A DNA stretch of 21,591 nt, from NCBI GenBank assembly GCA_003446015.1, contig DMBU01000059.1, forward strand, positions 1 through 21,591, given 5' to 3'. A program made the position numbers and the translations under genes. The DNA is from Bacteroidales bacterium. GTDB taxonomy: Bacteria; Bacteroidota; Bacteroidia; Bacteroidales; UBA12077. Below the pieces are notes generated by a model. The model saw only the letters and a program-made list of their open reading frames with translations, did not search any database and had not been told where the DNA came from. Shown here one piece after another: positions 1 to 8,152 of this stretch (positions are counted from its first letter, which is position 1; every line of letters begins with the position of its first letter).

Positions 1-126
1 CCATTTTTCAGTACATTACCTGTTTAATTCTTTTTATATATGGAATCTACCTTTTAAGGATAACTAAAAAATTAGCTACTAAATATTATTGGAAAAATCA
101 TTAATCATCTTTTAAACAAATTAAAA

Positions 127-2364
127 TCATTCAATTTTTCTAAAAACAGCTGTTAATTTTTTGTTATTTTTAAGATTAAGCATACATTTTTTTTCCAAGC
201 TTTCGCCTCTCCATTTTACAAATTCATATCCTTCATTTGGTATTGCTTCCATCCGAATTGGTATTTCAGCAAAAATATAACCATCAAAACGTCCTTCCTT
301 TAGGGTATAATTCATTAAAGATATTTTACCAGCATTATGATCACTAACACGAAGGTTGAGATTAATTGTGTCTTTTAAATTGAAATACTCGATTATATTT
401 TTTCTTACGGCACTTGGCCTATCTTTAACAAAATTTCTGACAAATTCAATGTTTGCCTCCCATTCTTCATAAGTCGATGAAGTCTCTAAATAAGGAACTG
501 TATTTTGGTGTATTCCTCCCCATCTCATAAGATTCCTTTTGATTTCGGGTTCTATATTTTCTTTAAGGCTATCTAGCACAAATAGCACATGATTCGGTTC
601 GAAAACTGTATTTAGGTATATTGCCATTCTTTGAATAAACTCAATTTTAAATTCTTCACTTTCAAATAGCTTCCTTATTATGAAATTTGACCAGGGTGCG
701 GTAGAATAATACTCTGAGTTTTCAGCAAGCATATTTTCTATCGTATTGAATTTAAAATATTCATTACATTTTTTAAAAGACATTTCAGTATCATATAAAA
801 TCCATCGCCAATTACCAGATTTGTCTCTGCTTTTCCAAAACTTCATATTGCTATTTGGCCAGTCTCTATTGTCTATATAAACCTGGGTTGACATGTAATT
901 AATAATTTCGTTAATATCAATCCATTCTTTAAGTGTGTCATAATTTTCTTTTATCGAAAGCTTGTGGGTTTCAATGTATTTTATCATTTTATTGTACTCA
1001 TCCATGTTACCATATGATGCCTCCATTTTTCCTGCTAACCTTCCATCAGCTTCAATAATATCAAAATTAGTAGAGTCGAAATGATATTTAGCCCTAATAT
1101 AATGCTCATTAATCTTTTCACGAATATTGTGAATACCCCAGTATTTACCATTTAGAAATACAATAGCTGGCTGATATAATTGAGCGTCTATATCAATATT
1201 CCCAATAACCAAAGTATGAACAAGTCCATCTAAGAACATAGTTATCCCCCAATCATTCCCTGCATTTCTTAATATGAAAGTTTTAATTGTATCTGGTGAT
1301 TTATCACCATAAAGTTTGTATGGAATTATAGAAGTGCAATATTTTTCCTTTGCAAAAATTGCCAGGGATTTTTGGGCATTATTCCGGGTTGATCGTCCAT
1401 GAATTTTTACTCCTGCATTAATGTTAAACCCTGATTTACCATTAATATCAAAGTATTCAATATTTATTGGTCTTTCCCAGGATTGAGAATAATTTGCTGA
1501 TTCTGGAATGTTCTTTCTGTAATTTGTTCCATCAACATAAATACCATAGTTTTTGTCCCATAGGAACAGAGGATCAGTTACAATTGAAAATACAGGCAAG
1601 CTACATAACTCTTTTATAAAGTAGGTTTTGGTAATAATTTTACTTGGTAATTTACTTTCATGATAAGTTCTTGCTCTTATAACTGAAGTATTTATAATCT
1701 CAATTGGATGTGAATATTGAAGGGAAGCTTGAGTTGGAATAGTTCCATCGAGAGTGTAATATATTTTTTCCTTATTTGAAAAAACAGAAAGTTCAAGACT
1801 TATAGCATTTTGATAAAATCCTGCCTTTTTAGAAAAAATGGGTTCATTAGAAAAATCTAATGATTCATATCCATATAAAGGATTTTCTTTCATTGGTGTA
1901 GCTTCATTAAAATAAACTAACTGATCCATTAAGCCAGCAACACGCCCATAAGATATATCTGTTGCTTGAGGTGGATAAGAAATGGAGTCTATTAAAACTG
2001 TATCATTATTATATAGATAAATGGATTCTCCATCAACACTTAATTTAAAATTTGTATGAATAGAACTATTCAGATCATCGATCCAAAATAATTTTAATTC
2101 TTTTGCTGCAAGAGAGATGTAGAATGGAATTTTCCATTTTTTTGGTTTATTTTTATTATCTGTAAGATACCACCCTCCTATTGAAATTTCATTATCGCTA
2201 TAATTATAAAGTTCAATCCAGTCGAGAAAGTTCTTATTATGTTCATCAAGATAAGTGATTGAATTTGATGCCATAATTTCATTAATCACAATTTGTGCAT
2301 TACTTTTATTACAAACAAAATCAATAAGGATAATTAATACAATTGTGAATAGGATCCTCTTCAT
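127..2364 (-). CDS. Exported CotH-kinase family protein with lamin-tail domain
   Basis: A 745-residue exported protein. A signal peptide (residues 1-23, cleavage after SNA) is followed by a lamin-tail domain (about 25-130, INEIMASN...WIELYN), a chitobiase/hexosaminidase C-terminal-like beta domain (about 178-246, YYTLDGTIP), a CotH kinase-like domain (about 315-640) and a C-terminal InlB-type bacterial repeat (about 675-743, GYEFVKWRGE). The CotH signature is clear: IHGRSTRNNAQKS near 321-333, then NRDWPNSN (499-506) and LYDTE (523-527), which fit the catalytic-loop and metal-binding acidic motifs. The founding member, Bacillus CotH, is an atypical protein kinase acting on coat proteins; the Bacteroidetes substrates are unknown to me. 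No Type IX sorting domain is visible at the C-terminus. It lies 86 bases after another CotH gene on the same strand, so co-transcription is likely. Family assignment is firm; kinase activity is inferred. Confidence 0.9.
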   Translation of the reverse strand: MKRILFTIVLIILIDFVCNKSNAQIVINEIMASNSITYLDEHNKNFLDWIELYNYSDNEISIGGWYLTDNKNKPKKWKIPFYISLAAKELKLFWIDDLNSSIHTNFKLSVDGESIYLYNNDTVLIDSISYPPQATDISYGRVAGLMDQLVYFNEATPMKENPLYGYESLDFSNEPIFSKKAGFYQNAISLELSVFSNKEKIYYTLDGTIPTQASLQYSHPIEIINTSVIRARTYHESKLPSKIITKTYFIKELCSLPVFSIVTDPLFLWDKNYGIYVDGTNYRKNIPESANYSQSWERPINIEYFDINGKSGFNINAGVKIHGRSTRNNAQKSLAIFAKEKYCTSIIPYKLYGDKSPDTIKTFILRNAGNDWGITMFLDGLVHTLVIGNIDIDAQLYQPAIVFLNGKYWGIHNIREKINEHYIRAKYHFDSTNFDIIEADGRLAGKMEASYGNMDEYNKMIKYIETHKLSIKENYDTLKEWIDINEIINYMSTQVYIDNRDWPNSNMKFWKSRDKSGNWRWILYDTEMSFKKCNEYFKFNTIENMLAENSEYYSTAPWSNFIIRKLFESEEFKIEFIQRMAIYLNTVFEPNHVLFVLDSLKENIEPEIKRNLMRWGGIHQNTVPYLETSSTYEEWEANIEFVRNFVKDRPSAVRKNIIEYFNLKDTINLNLRVSDHNAGKISLMNYTLKEGRFDGYIFAEIPIRMEAIPNEGYEFVKWRGESLEKKCMLNLKNNKKLTAVFRKIE

Positions 2365-2450
2365 TTTTTGATATATATAATCTTTGGTAATGTCCCTAAC
2401 GTTTCTAAAAGACGTTTTTTGATCTTACGCAGAATACATTACTTATTATT

Positions 2451-3716
2451 TTACCTAATTACTGAATCTAACTGTTTTGCTATATCTTCTCTTCTTTGAA
2501 CTAGCCAATTAAAAGTATTTTGCATATCTGATTCAAGGCCGTTCAAATTTGTTTTACCATATTTGTCAACTTTGCAAACTTTCAATATGTCCTTTTTGCA
2601 ATAGAAGGGATAGAGTTCCTGATAGCATAATTCATAAACTTCTTTTAATTCAGATATAGTAATCTCTTCGATTAAATGAGCAAGCACTTGAAGGTACTTT
2701 TTATAAGTGTATTCATCAGAGATTAATTTATAATCAAGAGCATCTTCAGATGAAAAAGCTAATTTGTCCCCAAAATTTAACATCCTGATTACGTAGCCTT
2801 CATGTGGATTTTCACAGAAAATATCGTCATAATCCCAAGGTATAATTCCAAATTTTATATGTTCTCCACTATTTTGATTATAAAAGAAAACTTCATCAGT
2901 ATAGTCTCTATTACCAATTAAAAAATTAAAGGCCATCCATGCAAAATATTGCTCTATATCTAGTACTTCAGATAATTCTTTGTAAAGTATTTGACCTTCT
3001 TTTTTTTGTATTAGCTCATTATAAAGAACAGAAAAAGCTGTTTCGTATTTTAATTTAAGTGATGAATCCTTTCCCTGATAATATGTTTTCTTAATCTTAT
3101 TTTCATAGTTACGTCTAAGCATAAAATCTGCATTTTCTTTTTTAAAGGCATAGTCTTTTGGCTTTTGCAGCATTAAATATATACCCTGAGTCTTACCATT
3201 AATTATAACTTCTGCGTACGTATAAAATAAATTGAATAAATTAAGATGGCTCATTAAATCAAAAGCAATATAGTTTCTAAAATAGTTGTGATCCATCGAA
3301 AGACTTATCAGATTGAATTTATTGAATTTATAAAATGTTCCGTTTTTATTAATTGATATTTTATCATCTAACTCAATACTAAAACTTTTTCTAGTAAAGT
3401 TCATTGAGCTTCGTCCTCTTAATTCTATCTCTTTTAAATTTAAAGTATCATCATTGTGCATTAATAAACAATTGGATAAATAGTTTTTTTCAATATTTCC
3501 AATCCTTGATAATTTTTTGAAATCTTTTTTAGACATTGTAATCTGAAATACATGTTCAATCTTTTTATTTGTTGAAATAAAATTTAATTGCTGATTAACT
3601 AAAAAAGAGTTTGAAGTAGTTTCATTTGTTAAAGAATTTATAATTTCAGATTGCGACTTTAATGAAATGAAGGGAAAAACTACTAAAGCAACTAAAATTA
3701 TCAGTTTTGATTTCAT
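2451..3716 (-). CDS. Exported CotH-kinase family protein (short form)
   Basis: A 421-residue exported protein with an N-terminal signal segment (about 1-21, LVVFPFISLKS). The rest is one CotH kinase-like domain: ELRGRSSMNFTRKSF (98-112) matches the phosphate-binding region, NGKTQGIYLMLQKP (173-186) is a typical CotH segment, and IPWDYDDIF (292-300) is the acidic metal-binding motif. In the catalytic-loop region NRDYTDEVFFY (269-279), the position where the upstream-facing paralogue has Asn carries Val, so a metal ligand may be altered. It lacks the lamin-tail and beta domains of the neighbouring 745-residue protein, and the two are divergent paralogues rather than a recent duplication. Transcription would run from the phosphoesterase gene through this gene to the larger CotH gene. 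The substrate is unknown. Confidence 0.87.
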   Translation of the reverse strand: MKSKLIILVALVVFPFISLKSQSEIINSLTNETTSNSFLVNQQLNFISTNKKIEHVFQITMSKKDFKKLSRIGNIEKNYLSNCLLMHNDDTLNLKEIELRGRSSMNFTRKSFSIELDDKISINKNGTFYKFNKFNLISLSMDHNYFRNYIAFDLMSHLNLFNLFYTYAEVIINGKTQGIYLMLQKPKDYAFKKENADFMLRRNYENKIKKTYYQGKDSSLKLKYETAFSVLYNELIQKKEGQILYKELSEVLDIEQYFAWMAFNFLIGNRDYTDEVFFYNQNSGEHIKFGIIPWDYDDIFCENPHEGYVIRMLNFGDKLAFSSEDALDYKLISDEYTYKKYLQVLAHLIEEITISELKEVYELCYQELYPFYCKKDILKVCKVDKYGKTNLNGLESDMQNTFNWLVQRREDIAKQLDSVIR

Positions 3717-3859
3717 ACCATTTAGTAAATTTTTTTGTTTTATGCAATAAGAAACAATGCTGATATCATGCCAAAGGTTTTAACTTTCAGTAAATGAGCC
3801 TTTAATGTATTGAAAATTGATTTAGTCAGGAAAAAATTTGTATGTAATCGAACACAACC

Positions 3860-3875
3860 TGTTCATTAACGAACA
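3860..3875. promoter_or_regulatory. Quasi-palindrome in gap upstream of CotH gene
   Basis: TGTTCATTAACGAACA is a 16-base near-perfect palindrome (one mismatched pair, seen twice by symmetry) in the 188-base gap between the phosphoesterase and the short CotH gene. It could be an operator for a dimeric regulator acting on the CotH pair, or a chance palindrome. No promoter core of the TAnnTTTG type was found beside it. Confidence 0.2.
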
Positions 3876-3904
3876 ATGGTTTAGAGTGTACTAATGTTTA
3901 CTAT

Positions 3905-5437
3905 CTATTTTTCTATGTAAAATGTTTTGAAGCCCTTAAAAAGTATTCCTTTACTATCTCTTGCAAAAACCTTTACTGAGTGATATCCGGTAGAAATGTT
4001 TTCTGGAAGTTTTGCTTTCCACAAGTGAGCCGTTTTAACTAAAGTAGTTTTCTGCATGTCTTTGTGAGCTTTATAAATTGATTCTACAAATGAATCTGTA
4101 CCTATAAAATTGTGTAATTTGATTGCTATAGGATTATTATCTAAATACACCCAAACTGAATCTGTTTTCTTCCCAACAAACCAATTTACGCATATTTCAT
4201 CTTTATTAATATATGTCCTGAATTGAAAATCATTAGGGTAATTAACAGGGTGAAAAACATAATTGTAATCATCCTTAGTAACATTTAATTGAAAAAAACC
4301 TTTTGGACTCCCATCGGGGCAGGTAGAAAATGGTATATTGTTTTCGTCCAAAAGTCCTGACCACCATGCTCCACATGCAGCTCCTGCTACCAATCCTTCA
4401 AAATTTGCATTATACTCCCAGCCATCATCAGCAGTATAATCGTAAGCCACTATATAGTGTAAATGTCCTGATACTGCCAATATCTTTTTGTGATTTTCCA
4501 GAGCTTTGAATAATGTTTGCATACTATTTTCTTTGACAAATATTTTATCAAAAGGTATATGAGAAAATAAAACTATAGTTTTATTTGAAGAAACCAACAT
4601 TAAATCATTTATCAGCCATTTTTTTTGTTCTTCTGAAAGTCCACCTGAATATCTGCCCGGAGCATTAATTTCTTTCCACCATCCATCGTATAAAACATTA
4701 TTTAAAATAATATAGTGAAAACTCCCAAAATCAAATGAATAATAATCAGGTCCATAAACCATTTTAAATGTTTCTGCTGCATGTTTATTATCTGCTGCCT
4801 TATAATTAATATCATGGTTACCAAAAACCCTATATCCAGGAACTCCCAGGGTTGCAGAAATTTGTTTCTCTTTTGGTAGTATTTCCGGATTATTGTGTGA
4901 AATATCACCTAATACAACATAAAAATCAACTTGTTTAGTGGCCATATAAGGAATAATTCCATCTTTATAAAAAACAAGTTTTTCATCATCCTTCATTTGT
5001 GGGTCACCTATCAACAAACATGAATGTTCTTCTTCACCCGGATTATTATAAACCGGGAAATATAGAAATTCTGGTATTTCAGTTATTGGCTCAGAACTCC
5101 TATATTTTAATTGTTCTTTAGTTTTTTTAGTCTTGAATAAAAAATAGAACTCTGGATTATTATATTTATCTAGTTTAAATTGATATGCTTCTGGTTTTGT
5201 TACAAAAATGAATTTTTCTTCTTTTAATTTTATTTTAAAATGGCCTTTCTCATCAGTAATTACGACATCTTTTTGGTTTGAAACCATTACACCTTTTATA
5301 CCTTTTTCATCGGAATCCATGATAGAGTTTTTGTTATTATCAACAAAGACATATCCTTCAATATTTTGAGCAACTGCAATAACTCCTATATAATAAAACA
5401 AGAGTGTACAAAAAAGCGACTTTAATACATAGCGCAT
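3905..5437 (-). CDS. Exported calcineurin-like metallophosphoesterase with MetallophosN/C-type flanking domains
   Basis: A 510-residue exported phosphoesterase. After a signal peptide (about 1-23, ending VAQ) comes a small beta-sandwich of the metallophosphatase N-terminal type (about 25-100, GYVFVDNNKNSIMD then TDEKGHFKIKL). The catalytic core (about 138-330) shows the ordered motifs of the superfamily: GDPQ (144-147), GDISHN (177-182), GNHD (206-209), SHIP (292-295) and GHLH (324-327). The first motif is DPQ rather than the common DxH, as seen in this exported subfamily. The C-terminal part (about 350-510, ending FKTFYIEK) fits the MetallophosC beta domain. It should hydrolyse a phosphoester with a two-metal centre outside the cytoplasm; the substrate cannot be read from sequence. 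It is first of a co-directional group with two CotH proteins, which raises the idea of a linked kinase and phosphatase. Confidence 0.9.
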   Translation of the reverse strand: MRYVLKSLFCTLLFYYIGVIAVAQNIEGYVFVDNNKNSIMDSDEKGIKGVMVSNQKDVVITDEKGHFKIKLKEEKFIFVTKPEAYQFKLDKYNNPEFYFLFKTKKTKEQLKYRSSEPITEIPEFLYFPVYNNPGEEEHSCLLIGDPQMKDDEKLVFYKDGIIPYMATKQVDFYVVLGDISHNNPEILPKEKQISATLGVPGYRVFGNHDINYKAADNKHAAETFKMVYGPDYYSFDFGSFHYIILNNVLYDGWWKEINAPGRYSGGLSEEQKKWLINDLMLVSSNKTIVLFSHIPFDKIFVKENSMQTLFKALENHKKILAVSGHLHYIVAYDYTADDGWEYNANFEGLVAGAACGAWWSGLLDENNIPFSTCPDGSPKGFFQLNVTKDDYNYVFHPVNYPNDFQFRTYINKDEICVNWFVGKKTDSVWVYLDNNPIAIKLHNFIGTDSFVESIYKAHKDMQKTTLVKTAHLWKAKLPENISTGYHSVKVFARDSKGILFKGFKTFYIEK

Positions 5438-5722
5438 AGTAAGATATTTGAAAAGTTTTTTGTTTAAGTATATTATTCCCCGATATCCCTAATATACAAA
5501 TAATGTATAATTAACAATCATTTTGATTGAAAAGTTTAGATTTGCCCTATTTCTAAATGATTAATGTAAGATATTTGCGACCTTAATTTTGTAACAATTT
5601 GTGGTGATTTAATTAAAAATAATAATCAAAGATTTAGGATTTTCAATGGCTCTTTTGTATTTGTTTTTGCAGATTCCAAAAATTATATTAATTTCAACTG
5701 ATCTAAACTAAAATAATATTTT
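5438..5722. other. Divergent intergenic region between phosphoesterase and lipoprotein genes
   Basis: AT-rich gap separating a leftward and a rightward gene, so it should hold promoters for both. An exact TAGATTTG (5537-5544, plus strand) matches the Bacteroidetes -7 element, but no TTTG lies at the expected distance upstream and it is about 180 bases from the lipoprotein start. No conserved coding sequence or RNA is recognised here. Confidence 0.35.
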
Positions 5723-6490
5723 ATGAGACTTATGGATTTCAAATTCTATATTGTAATTTTAATTTTAACAAGTATAATTTCCTGCTCTAAAGAAGAAAAT
5801 ATTCCAATTGAAACAAATCCTTATGTGCCTTTGGGTTTATATGATAGAGAAAATAACTATTTTGGCTGTATTGAGATTGAAAGTTTAGATGCTCAAATCG
5901 AAGTTTGGGATAATAGTACTCCTGATAGTGATAAAATAAACTTATATGCTAATGGTGACAAAGATATTTTGTTGGGACATTTTCTAGAAAATTACTATAA
6001 TCGAAAAATAATAAATTATAAATTTAATCAATACGGTTACAACTATTTGCTTTTTAAAGCTCAAACCCTCGGTTACCATGGTTATAACGAGATTAGACTT
6101 TCGGTAAATGGTAAACAGGTTATCGTAGAAACAAATCTGGTAAAAAATGGGTATGTACAGGTTGTAATACCAAGGGAGGAAACCGAATGCATAAATGAAG
6201 AAAGATCATTAAGTAGTATTATGTTTTGGAATAATAGCCCAATCCCACCCGAAGGATGTTACTCATTTGAAGCTCATATTGAAGGGTTTGAAAAACAAAT
6301 AGTTGATGGTTATTGGACAGGAGTTGAGCCAGATTGTGGGGCCCAACATTGTGCTACATTTAGAAATTTGCCAAGAGGCACATATGATTACATTATAACA
6401 TGTTCAAACAGTGAAGATGTTTATTCTTCAGGTACTGTAGAAGTTTCAGGGGAGCCTAAATGTTATAAAATAAATGTATTCCATTTGTAA
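5723..6490 (+). CDS. Lipoprotein of unknown function
   Basis: A 255-residue predicted lipoprotein of no recognised family. The N-terminus has a hydrophobic segment ending in a lipobox-like SIISC (about residues 17-21), followed by charged residues (SKEEN), so it should be lipid-anchored. The rest looks mainly beta: an early segment GLYDRENNYFGCIEIESLDAQIEVWDN, and a C-terminal part with several Cys (near residues 152, 178, 205, 210, 227 and 247) and a final YDYIITCSNSEDVYSSGTVEV stretch that resembles a small immunoglobulin-like or carboxypeptidase-regulatory-like fold. That last reading is a guess. An ATG at 5732 is an alternative start. It stands alone between two long AT-rich gaps, which suggests strain-specific content. 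The reading frame is convincing; the function is unknown. Confidence 0.75.
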   Translation: MRLMDFKFYIVILILTSIISCSKEENIPIETNPYVPLGLYDRENNYFGCIEIESLDAQIEVWDNSTPDSDKINLYANGDKDILLGHFLENYYNRKIINYKFNQYGYNYLLFKAQTLGYHGYNEIRLSVNGKQVIVETNLVKNGYVQVVIPREETECINEERSLSSIMFWNNSPIPPEGCYSFEAHIEGFEKQIVDGYWTGVEPDCGAQHCATFRNLPRGTYDYIITCSNSEDVYSSGTVEVSGEPKCYKINVFHL

Positions 6491-6878
6491 TGTGTTAGTA
6501 ACTTATTATTTTATATCTCAGTTTTTTATTTAGATCTTCAGATTAATTGATTTTCTTTAACAGACAATAATTACAATTAAAGAGTTTAATTTCTAACTAT
6601 CATAAAGGATTAAATTGAGTTGGGCGCTGTAGAGTAATGAGCTCTATTTTTTATTTTATTTTATTTATTCCTGCAGTTTTAAAGTCTATAGATTTTTTCT
6701 ACTATTTGAATTAGAGGATGTTAGAATATTTGCTCCAGCAATTTGTTTTCTAGATTAATCATCTTGTATTTGCATTTGTTTTTGTTAGTTTTTTTTGGGC
6801 ATCATAAATACGTCAAAAATTGGGTTCTGATAAAATGAAAAAATTAATAAAATTGTTTCTCAAATTTATAAAACTGGT
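6491..6878. other. Long AT-rich intergenic region before KAS III gene
   Basis: This stretch has no gene of convincing length on either strand. It contains a simple TTTTA-type run (about 6648-6668) and a short ORF of 26 codons starting near 6637 that looks like chance hydrophobic sequence. Several TATTTG-like strings (for example near 6726 and 6768) resemble, but do not match, the TAnnTTTG -7 element. The right end holds the start of the 21-codon ORF listed separately. Confidence 0.4.
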
Positions 6879-6900
6879 TTGGATTTTATGGAGTACTTAA
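6835..6900 (+). CDS. Possible 21-residue cationic peptide ORF overlapping the KAS III start
   Basis: ATG at 6835 opens 21 codons ending at TAA 6898-6900. The peptide begins MKKLIKLFLKFIKL and ends VWILWST: five lysines spaced among hydrophobic residues, as in an amphipathic helix, with two Trp near the end. It overlaps the ATG (6888) of the KAS III gene by 13 bases in another frame, so it could act as a leader whose translation couples to the next gene, or as a small membrane-active peptide. It may equally be chance in AT-rich DNA, where AAA, TTA and ATA codons are cheap. No homologue is known to me. Confidence 0.25.
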   Translation: MKKLIKLFLKFIKLVWILWST

Positions 6901-7964
6901 ACACGATTATTTCAGGTACAGGAAGTTTTATACCTGAGCAAAGAATTGAAAATAAAGATTACTTTAAAAGCACTTTCTTTGAAAAAGATCAAACTTTAAT
7001 ACAAGGTTCTGGCGAAGAAATTGTTGGTAAATTTAAAGATATAACAGGAATCTCTGAAAGAAGGTGGGTTAAAGAAAATCAGACAACATCAGAGATAGCT
7101 GCTTTGGCGGCAGAACAGGCAATAACTTCTGCTAACATCGATAGGGAAACCATCGATCATATTATTATTGCTACAAACTTTGGTGATGTAATTAAAGGAA
7201 CTATTCAAACCGACTTTTTACCTAGTATTGCTGCTAGGGTTAAAAGCAAGCTGGGAATTGTGAATCCTTCTTGTGTTGCATACGACCTTATATTTGGTTG
7301 CCCTGGCTGGGTGCAAGGTGTTATTCAAGCTGATTCATTTATAAAAACAGGATTAGCAAAACGATGTTTGGTAATTGGAGCTGAAACTCTTTCAAGGGTT
7401 GTTGATATTTACGACAGAGACACTATGATATTCTCCGATGGAGCCGGAGCAGTTATAGTTGAAGGTGTTTTAGGTGATAAGAAATCTGGAATTCTTTCTT
7501 CTGCAACAGTAACGCATGCTAAAGATGAGGCATATTATTTATACCTTGGTCAGTCAAACCAGCCCAACAGCGATCCTAATGTTCGTTACATCAAAATGCA
7601 CGGTCGTAAGATCTATGAATATTCAATTTCGAAAGTTCCACAGGCTATAAAGATGGCAATGGATAAATCAGGCTTAGCTATTGAATCAGTAAAAAAAGTT
7701 TTATTACACCAGGCCAATGAAAAGATGGATGAAGCTATTGTGCAGCGCTTCTTTAAACTTTATGGAATACGAGCTGATCTTGTTGAAATTATGCCTATGA
7801 ATATTCACGAATTGGGAAATAGCTCTGTTGCCACTGTTCCAACTCTTTACGATATGATTTTAAAGGGAAACCTCAAAAATCATGTAATCAAAAAAGGAGA
7901 TATTATTATTTTTGCTTCCGTTGGAGCCGGAATGAGTATAAATGCAATCGTTTATAAGCAATAA
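6888..7964 (+). CDS. 3-oxoacyl-ACP synthase III (KAS III/FabH)-like protein
   Basis: A thiolase-fold condensing enzyme of the FabH family, which would join an acyl-CoA or acyl starter to malonyl-ACP or perform a related condensation. Counting from the TTG at 6879, the putative nucleophile Cys141 lies in FGCPGWVQG, His277 in LLHQAN and Asn314 in HELGNSS, giving the Cys-His-Asn triad. The Cys context (GCPGW) differs from the ACSGF of housekeeping FabH, so this is probably a side branch with a different substrate rather than the main fatty-acid initiator. The ATG at 6888 (MEYLNTIISGTGSF) is preferred over the TTG at 6879, because the family's usual N-terminus begins a few residues before the first beta strand. 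No acyl carrier protein or other fatty-acid gene is nearby. A 21-codon ORF overlaps its start. Confidence 0.9.
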   Translation: MEYLNTIISGTGSFIPEQRIENKDYFKSTFFEKDQTLIQGSGEEIVGKFKDITGISERRWVKENQTTSEIAALAAEQAITSANIDRETIDHIIIATNFGDVIKGTIQTDFLPSIAARVKSKLGIVNPSCVAYDLIFGCPGWVQGVIQADSFIKTGLAKRCLVIGAETLSRVVDIYDRDTMIFSDGAGAVIVEGVLGDKKSGILSSATVTHAKDEAYYLYLGQSNQPNSDPNVRYIKMHGRKIYEYSISKVPQAIKMAMDKSGLAIESVKKVLLHQANEKMDEAIVQRFFKLYGIRADLVEIMPMNIHELGNSSVATVPTLYDMILKGNLKNHVIKKGDIIIFASVGAGMSINAIVYKQ

Positions 7965-7993
7965 ACAGATGGTTTGTTCAATATAAATATGTT

Positions 7994-8033
7994 ATACTGA
8001 GCCTGACTGCTGTCAGGCAAGTTTGTCGAAGTA
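7994..8033. repeat. REP-like hairpin element between convergent genes
   Basis: GCCTGAC (8001-8007) and GTCAGGC (8012-8018) form a perfect 7-base stem with a 4-base loop. The flanks ATACTGAGC on the left and TTGTCGAAGTAT on the right recall the ACTGAGC...GTCGAAGT intergenic repeat that is scattered in many Bacteroidetes genomes. It lies in the 188-base gap where the KAS III gene and the ROK kinase gene converge, a common place for such elements, and could also help end transcription. Only one full copy is in the window, so the repeat status rests on recall of the motif. Confidence 0.55.
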
Positions 8034-8077
8034 TGATAGTTTAATTTATCAGATTATTAAATAAAAACAGAGATATA

Positions 8078-8105
8078 TAACAAAATGTTAGTAACAAAAT
8101 GTTAG
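8078..8105. repeat. Two tandem copies of a 14-base unit
   Basis: TAACAAAATGTTAG occurs twice head to tail (8078-8091 and 8092-8105). Each unit is itself a small palindrome (AACA-AAA-TGTT). It lies just past the 3' end of the ROK kinase gene in a convergent gap. It may be a replication-slippage duplication; no binding protein is suggested. Confidence 0.6.
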
Positions 8106-8152
8106 TAATATCTATTGATGACATTTTAGTAAATAAGGCTTTTATTCTATTT

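Noticed and set aside
1..126. Possible gene end at the left edge
   Set aside because: No open frame with coding character is visible; it looks like the 3' flank of the CotH gene.
2398..2424. Hairpin AACGTTT...AGACGTT followed by six T on the plus strand, between the two CotH genes
   Set aside because: Its T run points rightward, but no rightward gene ends here; in the leftward direction of the genes it would not act as a terminator. Stem includes a G-T pair and is weak.
4702..4908. A 68-codon minus-strand frame inside the phosphoesterase gene
   Set aside because: It lies in another frame of a gene whose metal-binding motifs are clear.
6640..6668. TTTTA-type simple repeat
   Set aside because: Low-complexity AT sequence is expected in this background; no function suggested.
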